Positions 55,154 through 64,000 of a DNA stretch of 64,000 bases are shown in pieces. Under the pieces are notes generated by a model. The model worked only from the letters and a program-made list of their open reading frames with translations, searched no databases and was not told the DNA's origin. Source of the DNA: Symploca sp. SIO3C6 (GTDB lineage Bacteria > Cyanobacteriota > Cyanobacteriia > Cyanobacteriales > Coleofasciculaceae); contig JAAHHJ010000005.1 in NCBI GenBank assembly GCA_010692425.1, positions 62,001 through 126,000 on the forward strand, written 5' to 3'. Both the position numbers and the translations under genes were made by a program. Positions within the stretch are counted from its first letter, which is position 1. Every line of letters begins with the position of its first letter.

Positions 55154-56752
55154 TTACAAGGAAACCTTTATCGGTGTCCGGCTAGCCTTGACTTCAAAAC
55201 CAACAGCTTTGAGCAGGGATTTACCAGTCATTTCCGGAGGTTGGGGTAATTTTAAGATTTCCAGAATTGTGGGTGCAATATCCGCTAGACGACCATCGTT
55301 GCGCAAAGCAACTTCTGTGCCATGTCCAGGAATTTTTAACCCTTCCCCTTCTACTAGGATAAAGGGTACAGGGTTAGTTGTGTGAGCTGTCCAAGGTTTG
55401 TCCAACTCATCTCGCATCGTTTCCGCGTTACCATGATCGGCAATAATAATGCCAGTACCACCAACTTTATTAATACTCTCTACTAGCCGTCCTAGATATT
55501 TATCTACTGTTTCGGCTGCTTGCACACAGGCTTCGATGTTACCTGTATGTCCCACCATATCGGTGTTAGCGTAATTGACTACAATTAGGGAGTAAATGCG
55601 CCTTTCCACGGCTGCTATTACTACATCTGTTACTTCCGCCGCTGACATGGCTGGGGCTTGGTCATAGGTTGCTACCATGGGACTCGGCACCATAACCCGC
55701 TCTTCACCCTCAAAGGGCATTTCTATACCCCCATTGAAAAAGTAGGTGACGTGGGCATACTTCTCAGTTTCAGCTGTGCGGAATTGGCGTAAACCTTGCT
55801 GGGCAATTACTTCCCCTAGAATGTTATTGAGGTTCTGAGGCTCAAATGCCACTAAGACTGGCAAGGTTGGTTCGTACTGAGTGAAGGTCGCAAAAGTCAG
55901 AGGCTTGATCTGTTCCCGCTCAAAACCTTCAAAACTAGAGTCTACAAAGGCATGAGTAAGCTGCCGCGCACGATCTGGGCGGAAGTTGAAGAAAATTACC
56001 CCATCTCCTGCTTCCACAGCACCGGGAGCGATCCTTGTTGGCACTACAAACTCATCTGTCACCTCTGATTTATAGGAAGCCTTCAAGACTTCTAGGGCAC
56101 AACGACCATCCCCAGAGCCATCTTCAGTCATTACTTGATAGGCTTGTTGGATGCGATCCCAGCGTCGGTCTCGATCCATCGAGTAGTAACGACCACTGAG
56201 GGTGACAATGCGTCCTAACCCGATTTTTTCGATGTAGTCTTGAATCTTTTGAATTGATTCAACGCCCTCAGTGGGCTTGGTATCGCGACCATCTGTAATC
56301 GCATGGATACAAACATCAGCTATTGCTTGTGACTTGGCAAAGTCAAGTAATCCGAGCAAATGGTTGAGATGAGAATGGACTCCACCTTCTGAACACAAAC
56401 CGACGAGGTGAAGTTTACTGCCCTGGGTTTTGACTTCCTGGCATAATTTGAGCAGCGCTTGATTGCGGTTGATGGTGCCATCTTCTACTGCATCAGAGAT
56501 CCTAACTAGTTCTTGAGGCACTACCCGCCCAGCACCAATATTAAGGTGCCCCACTTCCGAGTTACCCATTTGATCTTCCGGCAATCCTACATCCTTGCCA
56601 GAAGCCCTAATTAATGTACTCGGATAAACTGCCCTCAGGCTATCTATTACAGGTGTCTTGGCAATGGCAATCGCATTACCATCAGTTGCTTCGCGGTAGC
56701 CCCAGCCGTCGAGGATGACTAGCACCAGGGGAGATACAGGTGCTGGCGTCAT
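55154..56752 (-). CDS. gpmI: 2,3-bisphosphoglycerate-independent phosphoglycerate mutase
   Basis: Interconverts 3- and 2-phosphoglycerate in glycolysis through a phosphoserine. The 532-residue length is normal. VILDGWGYRE at the N-terminus holds a metal aspartate and MGNSEVGHLNIGAG (about 63-76) the phosphorylated serine. The C-terminal ANTDMVGHTG and IADHGNAE complete the two-manganese site. It is the first gene of the gpmI-secG pair. The enzyme uses manganese, and it lies outside the zinc island. Confidence 0.97.
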   Translation of the reverse strand: MTPAPVSPLVLVILDGWGYREATDGNAIAIAKTPVIDSLRAVYPSTLIRASGKDVGLPEDQMGNSEVGHLNIGAGRVVPQELVRISDAVEDGTINRNQALLKLCQEVKTQGSKLHLVGLCSEGGVHSHLNHLLGLLDFAKSQAIADVCIHAITDGRDTKPTEGVESIQKIQDYIEKIGLGRIVTLSGRYYSMDRDRRWDRIQQAYQVMTEDGSGDGRCALEVLKASYKSEVTDEFVVPTRIAPGAVEAGDGVIFFNFRPDRARQLTHAFVDSSFEGFEREQIKPLTFATFTQYEPTLPVLVAFEPQNLNNILGEVIAQQGLRQFRTAETEKYAHVTYFFNGGIEMPFEGEERVMVPSPMVATYDQAPAMSAAEVTDVVIAAVERRIYSLIVVNYANTDMVGHTGNIEACVQAAETVDKYLGRLVESINKVGGTGIIIADHGNAETMRDELDKPWTAHTTNPVPFILVEGEGLKIPGHGTEVALRNDGRLADIAPTILEILKLPQPPEMTGKSLLKAVGFEVKASRTPIKVSL

Positions 56753-57170
56753 AAGTATCGCTCTTTATTTACTAAGTGTGGTCAATATTCACCGCAATCA
56801 TATCATTGGCACTAACAACCGCCACTAATTTTTGCTTTTGCTTCAGTTTGTTAGCTGCTCTCTTGTACAGAAAGCTAAAAGCCCCATAGTGTAAAGCTTT
56901 TAAGTGTTAGTTTTTGTTAAATATTTAACCTTCTACGTTGGTTATGAATTCCATGAATTTATCAATTCTTTGATTATTTTTGTTGTTTTTATACAGAGCT
57001 TTATACATCTTATGAAAGAATTTACATTCTGATACAGGATTTCAGAAGGAGTCTCCGAGCTTGGAGTTCTCCTTCTTCTGCGTAGTTGTTAAAGTTGATG
57101 AATTTGGCGATCACAACAGGAAAACTTGGACAAGCTAAAGACCTCTGCTGCTTACGTAGTGCCGATTAAA
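56753..57170. other. Spacer with a hairpin at 57044-57076
   Basis: About 420 bases, AT-rich. AGAAGGAG (57044-57051) and CTCCTTCT (57069-57076) pair, with TCTCC/GGAG pairing inside, giving a long hairpin about 95 bases beyond the crtB stop. It lacks a U-tail on the minus strand. The left part should hold the gpmI promoter. Nothing else was recognised. Confidence 0.5.
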
Positions 57171-58100
57171 TCAAAGAGCTTGGGCTCTAAGCCACGCTAC
57201 GGGCAAATACAGCAACTGCTGTGTTCTAGGAACATAAGCTCTCTGAGTGAAGACATCGTACTGATTGCGCTCAATTACATTGAGAATAGCTTTGTAGAGC
57301 ATCAATGCCGCCCATACAGGCCAACGGGAGTCGCGACTTAGGGCACTAATACTCCTTTCTGCTTGAGCATAATACTTTCGCGCCCGGTGAATTTGAAAGC
57401 GCATTAATTCACGCCAACGCAGATCAACAACACCATTAAATAGGTCTTTCTCTGTGTAGTCAAACAGGGCTAACTCTGACAAGGGCAGGTAAATTCTTCC
57501 TCTTCTGGCATCTTCACCGACATCTCGAAGGATATTAGTTAACTGTTTAGCTATTCCTAAGGAGATTGCTTCTTCAAGGGGATCTTTACGCTCTTGCTGA
57601 GCACTCCAGGGAGTTGGACGGCGAGATTCATCAAAACCTAGCACCGCGCTAGACATTAAACCCACTGTACCTGCTACCCGATAGCAGTAAAGATTAAGTT
57701 CATCAAAGGTCTCATAGCGGCTACGGTATAAATCCATGCGCTGACCAGCAATCATATCCCGAAACGGTTTAATATCAATGGGGAAGTGCCCTATAGTGTC
57801 TACTAAAGCGACATCAGTGTCGTCTACGGGTTGCCCCGCAAAGACTGATTCAAGCTGTTGTTCCCATTTATCAAGAGTCTCAGGAGTAGTTAAGCCAGAT
57901 TGGGGACCATCTACTAGTTCGTCGGTTCGCCGACACCAATCGTATATCGCCCAAATAGCTCGACGTTTGTCTTCTGGCATCAGTAAGCTGCCGAGATAAA
58001 ACGTCTTAGAGTGTTTTTCCGTAATCTGACGGCATAATTCGTAAGCCTCAGACAGGGAGACCAGCGTTCTCATGCGTGGGGGTTTAGACAGTTGGAGCAT
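57171..58100 (-). CDS. crtB: Phytoene synthase
   Basis: Joins two geranylgeranyl diphosphates into phytoene, the first carotenoid step. The 309-residue protein has both aspartate-rich motifs: RRTDELVDG (about 56-64) and LRDVGEDARRGR (about 190-201), plus KTFYLGSLLMP near residue 35. It lies 35 bases downstream of the phytoene desaturase gene on the same strand, the usual cyanobacterial pds-crtB operon. Confidence 0.97.
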   Translation of the reverse strand: MLQLSKPPRMRTLVSLSEAYELCRQITEKHSKTFYLGSLLMPEDKRRAIWAIYDWCRRTDELVDGPQSGLTTPETLDKWEQQLESVFAGQPVDDTDVALVDTIGHFPIDIKPFRDMIAGQRMDLYRSRYETFDELNLYCYRVAGTVGLMSSAVLGFDESRRPTPWSAQQERKDPLEEAISLGIAKQLTNILRDVGEDARRGRIYLPLSELALFDYTEKDLFNGVVDLRWRELMRFQIHRARKYYAQAERSISALSRDSRWPVWAALMLYKAILNVIERNQYDVFTQRAYVPRTQQLLYLPVAWLRAQAL

Positions 58101-58135
58101 TCTTCGCAGGCTGAGATAGTTACCGCAATTAGCTA

Positions 58136-59638
<1,503 letters not shown>

Positions 59639-59737
59639 TTATTTGCTCATAAATTTACGATTATTCTGATTATAGTTTACATTTTGTTACATTTAAAGCT
59701 CGATCAGAGGATTTGTCCAGAGTTGGTATTAGCAGTA

Positions 59738-59832
59738 TTGAGTGTTCATTTTTCATGTTTGATTGTTCATTTTTCATAGTTGATTGTTCATTAGTCTATG
59801 AGCAATGAGCAATGAGCAATCAACCATGAACC
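59738..59832. repeat. GTTCATTTTTCAT / GAGCAATGAGCAAT short tandem repeats
   Basis: The stretch contains three GTTGATTGTTCATT-like units, then GAGCAATGAGCAATGAGCAA, then CAACCATGAACC. The two halves are partly inverted, so a hairpin is possible. It resembles the repeats at 12100-12214. Confidence 0.6.
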
Positions 59833-59849
59833 AATCTAGTTACACTTAG

Positions 59850-60221
59850 TCACAGCAGGTGAAAAATAAACGGGTAACGGTAAGACTGATTAGGTTCACT
59901 CAGAGATTTAATGATTGCCAAGATTGGCGGTATCCAATTGAAAAGAAAGAATAGTGGCAGTAAGATTAATCCCAACAAACCAAAAGTCAAGAAGCTCAAA
60001 GCGGCAATAATCCCTCCGTAGAGCCAAACATTAAGGTGGAAGTTAATCGCTTCTTTGGCGTTTTCTTTAACTACTGAGTCCTCTGATACTAGCAAAATGG
60101 CAATGGGAATGCCGATCGAGACAACTAAAGTACTGATAAAAATTGAGCCATGACAAAGGGCTGATAAAAGTTTGCGTTTGTCTTGGTCTGTCTCTAGAGA
60201 TTTATTTTGGTCATACACCAT
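59850..60221 (-). CDS. DUF4870-type small membrane protein
   Basis: A 123-residue protein with three hydrophobic segments. Features are LSALCHGSIFISTLVVSIGI at the first helix, VVKENAKEAINFHLNVWLYG in the middle (the most recognisable DUF4870/Tic20-like stretch), and a C-terminal pair around LLPLFFLFNWIPPILAI. Proteins of this group are of unknown function, and some relatives are import-related. It stands alone on the minus strand, with repeats downstream. Confidence 0.8.
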   Translation of the reverse strand: MVYDQNKSLETDQDKRKLLSALCHGSIFISTLVVSIGIPIAILLVSEDSVVKENAKEAINFHLNVWLYGGIIAALSFLTFGLLGLILLPLFFLFNWIPPILAIIKSLSEPNQSYRYPFIFHLL

Positions 60222-60535
60222 AAAACGTACCTCCTAATTCCATCGAGGTTGACTTTCTTATGTTGATGAATCTAGCACGAACCTTGGTAGCAAGGCTTCG
60301 TAAATCCCGTCTAGAGTTGGTGTCGATTCTAGTTGAAATAGTTCGGTACACTTCACCACCTCCTTAAAACCTCTAAACATGCTGTCTATTATAATTTTCC
60401 TGACAGGCAGGATAAATCCTGCTCGTCTGAACGAGTCGCGTGCTTTCATCCCCCACTTGAAAGATGGAGGCTAAGAGCTACGCTTTCTGTAAATTCTATA
60501 ATGTATCTTGAGAGTCCCCTAATTAGGCTGTTTGG
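60222..60535. other. Spacer before prfC
   Basis: About 310 bases between divergent genes. Several short frames exist on the minus strand but none has convincing composition. It must hold the prfC promoter; no specific site was identified. Confidence 0.35.
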
Positions 60536-62161
60536 ATGTCCACTGAAATTCAGGCTGAATTGCAAACTGCTGTTGAACACCGCCGTAACTTCGCGATTAT
60601 TTCCCACCCTGATGCTGGTAAAACAACTCTGACTGAAAAACTGTTGCTTTATGGAGGTGCAATTCACGAAGCTGGCGCAGTCAAAGCACGCCGCGCCCAA
60701 CGTAAGGCGACTTCTGACTGGATGGCAATGGAGCAACAACGGGGAATTTCCATTACCTCGACAGTTTTGCAGTTTATCTACAACGATTGTCAGATTAATT
60801 TGCTTGATACCCCTGGACACCAAGACTTCAGTGAGGACACCTATCGCACTCTGGCGGCAGCTGATAACGCCGTGATGCTGATTGATGTAGCTAAAGGTTT
60901 AGAACCGCAAACTAGGAAATTGTTTGAAGTTTGTCGGATGCGATCGCTACCGATTTTTACCTTTGTTAACAAACTGGATCGTCCGGGCAGGGAACCGCTG
61001 GAATTACTCGACGAAATTGAGCAAGAATTAGGTTTGCAGACCTATGCAGTAAACTGGCCTATTGGGATGGGCGATCGCTTTAAGGGTGTTTTTGACCGTT
61101 GTCAGGGGCAGATTCACCTGTTTGAACGTAGTGCCCATGGCAGTCGTGAAGCGAAAGACACAGTAGTAAATTTAGGGGATCCTCGGATAGAGGAACTTCT
61201 CGAACAAGAACTATATTATCAACTCAAGGAAGATTTAGAACTGCTCGAAGGTATTGGACCTGAACTGGATTTAGAGAAGATTCATGCTGGTCAAATGACC
61301 CCTGTGTTCTTTGGATCTGCGATGACTAATTTTGGCGTTGAGCTGTTTCTTCATTCTTTCATGGATTATGCCCTCAAACCGGAGGCACGTAATTCTACAG
61401 TGGGTGCCATTGATCCTACTTATCCAGAATTTACTGGTTTTGTTTTTAAGCTACAAGCCAATATGGATCCTAAGCACAGGGATAGAGTAGCTTTTGTCCG
61501 CGTTTGTACTGGTAAGTTTGAAAAGGATATGACTGTTAGTCATGCCCGTACTGGTAAAACGATACGTTTGTCAAGACCTCAGAAATTATTTGCCCAAGAC
61601 AGGGAATCAATTGATGTTGCCTATGCTGGGGATGTGATTGGTTTGAATAATCCTGGGGTTTTTGCCATTGGTGACACTATTTACAATGGCAAGAAGTTAG
61701 AGTATGAAGGTATTCCCTGTTTTTCTCCAGAAATATTTGCCTATTTAAGAAATCCTAACCCTTCTAAGTTTAAGCAATTCCAAAAGGGGGTTAAGGAGTT
61801 ACGAGAGGAAGGGGCAGTACAAATTATGTACTCAGTGGATGAGTCGAAGCGTGACCCTATTTTGGCGGCTGTGGGGCAGTTGCAATTTGAGGTGGTGCAG
61901 TTTCGCTTACAAAATGAGTATGGCGCGGAAACGAGGCTGGAGATGTTGCCCTATAGTGTTGCCCGTTGGGTTACTGGTGGTTGGGAGGCTCTTAAGAAGG
62001 CAGGGCGTCTGTTTAATACGGTGACGGTTAAGGATAATTGGGGACGTCCTGTACTTCTATTTAAGAATGAGTGGAATTTACAGCAGATCTTAGGGGATCA
62101 TCCGGAGTTGCAGTTGAAGGCGAGTGCGCCGGTGATTTCTGGGCAAGAACCAGAATCTTAG
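60536..62161 (+). CDS. prfC: Peptide chain release factor 3
   Basis: Translational GTPase RF3 that removes RF1 or RF2 from the ribosome after release. The 541-residue length is normal. Its G-domain motifs are [11 protein letters not shown] (G1, about 22-32), [11 protein letters not shown] (G3) and [10 protein letters not shown] (G4), with RGISITS as the switch I region. Domains II and III follow, with FKFQ-like and [13 protein letters not shown] sequences. A GC-rich hairpin follows the stop. It stands alone. Confidence 0.97.
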   Translation: MSTEIQAELQTAVEHRRNFAIISHPDAGKTTLTEKLLLYGGAIHEAGAVKARRAQRKATSDWMAMEQQRGISITSTVLQFIYNDCQINLLDTPGHQDFSEDTYRTLAAADNAVMLIDVAKGLEPQTRKLFEVCRMRSLPIFTFVNKLDRPGREPLELLDEIEQELGLQTYAVNWPIGMGDRFKGVFDRCQGQIHLFERSAHGSREAKDTVVNLGDPRIEELLEQELYYQLKEDLELLEGIGPELDLEKIHAGQMTPVFFGSAMTNFGVELFLHSFMDYALKPEARNSTVGAIDPTYPEFTGFVFKLQANMDPKHRDRVAFVRVCTGKFEKDMTVSHARTGKTIRLSRPQKLFAQDRESIDVAYAGDVIGLNNPGVFAIGDTIYNGKKLEYEGIPCFSPEIFAYLRNPNPSKFKQFQKGVKELREEGAVQIMYSVDESKRDPILAAVGQLQFEVVQFRLQNEYGAETRLEMLPYSVARWVTGGWEALKKAGRLFNTVTVKDNWGRPVLLFKNEWNLQQILGDHPELQLKASAPVISGQEPES

Positions 62162-62178
62162 ATTGGTCTCTTCCCCAA

Positions 62179-62201
62179 CCCCTCTCCTGCAAGGAGAGGG
62201 G
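62179..62201 (+). terminator. Hairpin after prfC
   Basis: CCCCTCTCCT and AGGAGAGGGG form a perfect 10-bp stem with a 3-base loop 18 bases after the stop. The following AGCAAGATTAGA is not U-rich. The CCCCTCTCC...GGAGAGGGG pattern is also a common cyanobacterial dispersed repeat. Confidence 0.55.
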
Positions 62202-62541
62202 AGCAAGATTAGACGATTTCACATTAGTTGTATTTCTTCACATAATCTCTCTAACTCCTGCTATTAAATACTTTCCCGAAAGACGATTGTCCTGCCGAAG
62301 AATGCCCGGAGGGCTGTAGGGGCAATGGCAAAGCTAATTACTTTTCTCCGGTAGTGGTTGCATGCGATCGCTGTATTTGAATTTATACTAGACAGCTATT
62401 TGCCCTTAGAACTTGGGGATAAACGACAAATTTATTCTTTGTTGGCATCTGGCAAATCTAGATGCTAGTTTTGGTGATGTATGTGGACTCCATAGAGAAG
62501 AAAGCATTCACTCTAGATTGGGAGAGAGTAGGACAGACCAG
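62202..62541. other. Spacer before the NACHT gene
   Basis: About 340 bases with one GCGATCGC and a GAATGCCCGGAGGGCTGTAG stretch near 62300 resembling scattered cyanobacterial spacer sequence. No gene or defined site was recognised. Confidence 0.35.
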
Positions 62542-64000
62542 ATGCCATTACCAGTTCAGAGATTTAAAAGTCAGTTACTAGTTAGCCTGTTTTCTCTAGC
62601 TCTAATGATATCGGTGTTTCTAGGAAAGTTAGACCCGATTTCCCCTCAAACAACTGCACCATCTCCGAAAGAAGCCTTGCGTCAAGAAATCCGGGACAAG
62701 GCAGCGAGTGATGTAGAGGATGATATTGCCAGGCGTACTAAAGATATAGTTGATATCTACAAAAATAACTCTGTGGGACTTGAGGCTCCAGAAATTGCTG
62801 ATATCTATGATGATGAATATACCGAAAAGGATAAAGCGAAGAAGAAAGATCCAAGAGAACTATTAAATCCTGACAGAGGTTTCCTCATACTGTTGATATT
62901 GGCTGTCGGTGGTGTTATCGGCACTGTAGTGGGAAACACTCTTGCACAGAAAGTCATGAACTTTGTTAAGGCAATAAAAGATTGGATTTATGGAAAATTT
63001 GCAGGGAACTCGATTTTGAGAAGGGTTGCACTGCGACGTTATCGAAAGGGGCTGTTAAACAAATATAAGGATTTATCGATTCCCTTCAGAACTAATCGAC
63101 CACCGTTAGATATGGGGGAAGTTTTCGTTCCTCTCAAGGTTGCAGGTTCAGTGGTTGAAGAGCAAATTGATGCAGATGAGGTGATCAGACAACATCGCCG
63201 ACTAATGGTCAAAGGAGTACCTGGCTCAGGGAAATCAATGCTGCTCAAACATATTGCTCTCTCCTACGGAACACAAGGTTTGACAGGTTTGCAAGATTTG
63301 CCCATACCAGTTTTTCTAGAACTCCATCGACTCAGTGATCCAGAACTAGATCAAAACAAGCTGATCCAACAATTAGTAGATGCTTTCGACCGAGGTAATT
63401 TTCCCAAGGCTGGACGCTTTGTTAAACAAAGTCTAGAGCAAGGTACTCTCATGTTAATGCTAGATGGTCTCGATGAGGTCAAAACTGAAGTTAGACCAAA
63501 TGTTGTAATGCAGATTAGAGATTTGCTCGATAAGTACGATAAGTGTCGAGCTATCATTACCTGCCGCACGGCTGTTTACGCCAATGAGTTCAATGATGTG
63601 ACAGAGCAAACCTTGGAAGTGGTGGAGTTTAGTGACCAACAAATCCGCCGCTTTTTGATGGCTTGGGAAAGAGAAATGCCCCAAGATAAGTCAATTAACC
63701 AACTCATGCAGACTCTACGGGAACGCCCCCGGATCATGACTCTAGCACGTAACCCCTTGCTGCTGACTATTATTGCCTATCTCTACTGTGATACTCCCTT
63801 TGTCTTGCCTCATTCTAGGGCTGAGTTCTATCAAAAATCTACCGATATTATGCTGGAACAGTGGCAGAAAGACTTCAATCATTATCGAGCTAATGATAAG
63901 AAACAAATACTCCAACACCTAGCTCTCTATAACCAAGAGGAAAAAAGAACACAATGGCAAGAACGCCGAAGTATTGAGTATACAGTAGTCCTAGAGCAAA
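62542..64000 (+). CDS. Membrane-anchored NACHT-domain NTPase, 3' end beyond window
   Basis: The frame from ATG 62542 is open to the window end (486 codons seen). The N-terminus has a hydrophobic segment (about 12-28), an acidic/helical stretch, and a second transmembrane helix (GFLILLILAVGGVIGTVVG, about 113-131). A NACHT module follows: Walker A KGVPGSGKSM near residue 226, Walker B LMLMLDGLDEV near 310, RAIITCRTAVY and the winged-helix region RPRIMTLARNPLLLT. NACHT proteins are STAND switches, many acting in bacterial antiphage defence. The sensor C-terminus is not visible, so the role is open. Confidence 0.85.
   Translation, partial: MPLPVQRFKSQLLVSLFSLALMISVFLGKLDPISPQTTAPSPKEALRQEIRDKAASDVEDDIARRTKDIVDIYKNNSVGLEAPEIADIYDDEYTEKDKAKKKDPRELLNPDRGFLILLILAVGGVIGTVVGNTLAQKVMNFVKAIKDWIYGKFAGNSILRRVALRRYRKGLLNKYKDLSIPFRTNRPPLDMGEVFVPLKVAGSVVEEQIDADEVIRQHRRLMVKGVPGSGKSMLLKHIALSYGTQGLTGLQDLPIPVFLELHRLSDPELDQNKLIQQLVDAFDRGNFPKAGRFVKQSLEQGTLMLMLDGLDEVKTEVRPNVVMQIRDLLDKYDKCRAIITCRTAVYANEFNDVTEQTLEVVEFSDQQIRRFLMAWEREMPQDKSINQLMQTLRERPRIMTLARNPLLLTIIAYLYCDTPFVLPHSRAEFYQKSTDIMLEQWQKDFNHYRANDKKQILQHLALYNQEEKRTQWQERRSIEYTVVLEQ

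Noticed and set aside
60258-60823. Minus-strand frames before and over the prfC start
   Set aside because: They partly mirror the prfC coding sequence and have no family-like motifs.

Overview
The window is chromosomal DNA from a cyanobacterium. The evidence is the glucose-6-phosphate dehydrogenase/OpcA pair after transaldolase, phytoene desaturase plus phytoene synthase, a B12-riboswitch HupE/CobW pair, pentapeptide-repeat proteins, a gpmI-secG pair, many GCGATCGC (HIP1-like) octamers, and short tandem repeats of the TAACAAC and ATGAACC kind between genes. Genus cannot be fixed from the sequence alone.

Layout. 0-4.2 kb: oxidative pentose phosphate genes tal (5' cut by the window), zwf, opcA, closed by a good terminator. 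4.2-9.7 kb: an eight-repeat TPR protein, a pentapeptide protein, an HdrB-like cysteine-rich protein and an AMIN/amidase_3 cell-wall hydrolase. 9.7-16.4 kb: a long gene-poor spacer, then cobW1 and hupE under a cobalamin riboswitch, a methyltransferase, an HtrA-type protease and tyrA. 16.5-20.3 kb: a large pentapeptide protein and the queuosine genes queE-queC-queF. 20.4-21.1 kb: wrecked IS200/IS605 and IS1182-type insertion sequences. 21.6-28.0 kb: a PEP-CTERM protein, a haemagglutinin-type exoprotein and an unusual three-domain carotenoid oxygenase. 28-37 kb: nitroreductase, an IS701/IS4-type remnant, thiC with TPP riboswitch, SRP RNA, a YciI protein, a beta-CASP metallo-hydrolase, a NUDIX hydrolase and an outer-membrane-barrel candidate.

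37.1-52.6 kb is the most interesting part. It reads as a zinc-starvation island: znuA-znuC-znuB, a COG0523 GTPase (cobW2) overlapping a WD40 gene, an alpha/beta-hydrolase-like protein without its nucleophile, a truncated cation-efflux protein, an FAD protein, a broken hemB paralogue, a CobW-like ATPase/GTPase, two metallophosphoesterase-like proteins with altered metal ligands, then thrS with an iota-type carbonic anhydrase gene behind it, and divergently a hisI paralogue lacking one zinc cysteine. Zur-box-like palindromes lie before znuA, between the FAD gene and hemB, between thrS and hisI, and (weaker) before cobW2. The logic would be: import zinc, allocate it with a chaperone, and replace zinc enzymes by zinc-free or spare copies. 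Iota-class carbonic anhydrases can work without metal, so such a gene here is a specific, testable extension of the zinc-sparing idea. Unrelated genes (cytochrome b561-like, moaB with a homopolymer frameshift) sit inside the island. A 152-bp repeat has interrupted hemB, and a relative lies between znuA and znuC.

52.6-64 kb: a TnpB remnant and a 127-bp-arm inverted repeat mark the island's right side. Then come a matrixin-like protease, secG, gpmI, crtB, pds, a DUF4870-type membrane protein, prfC, and a membrane-anchored NACHT NTPase that runs off the window end.
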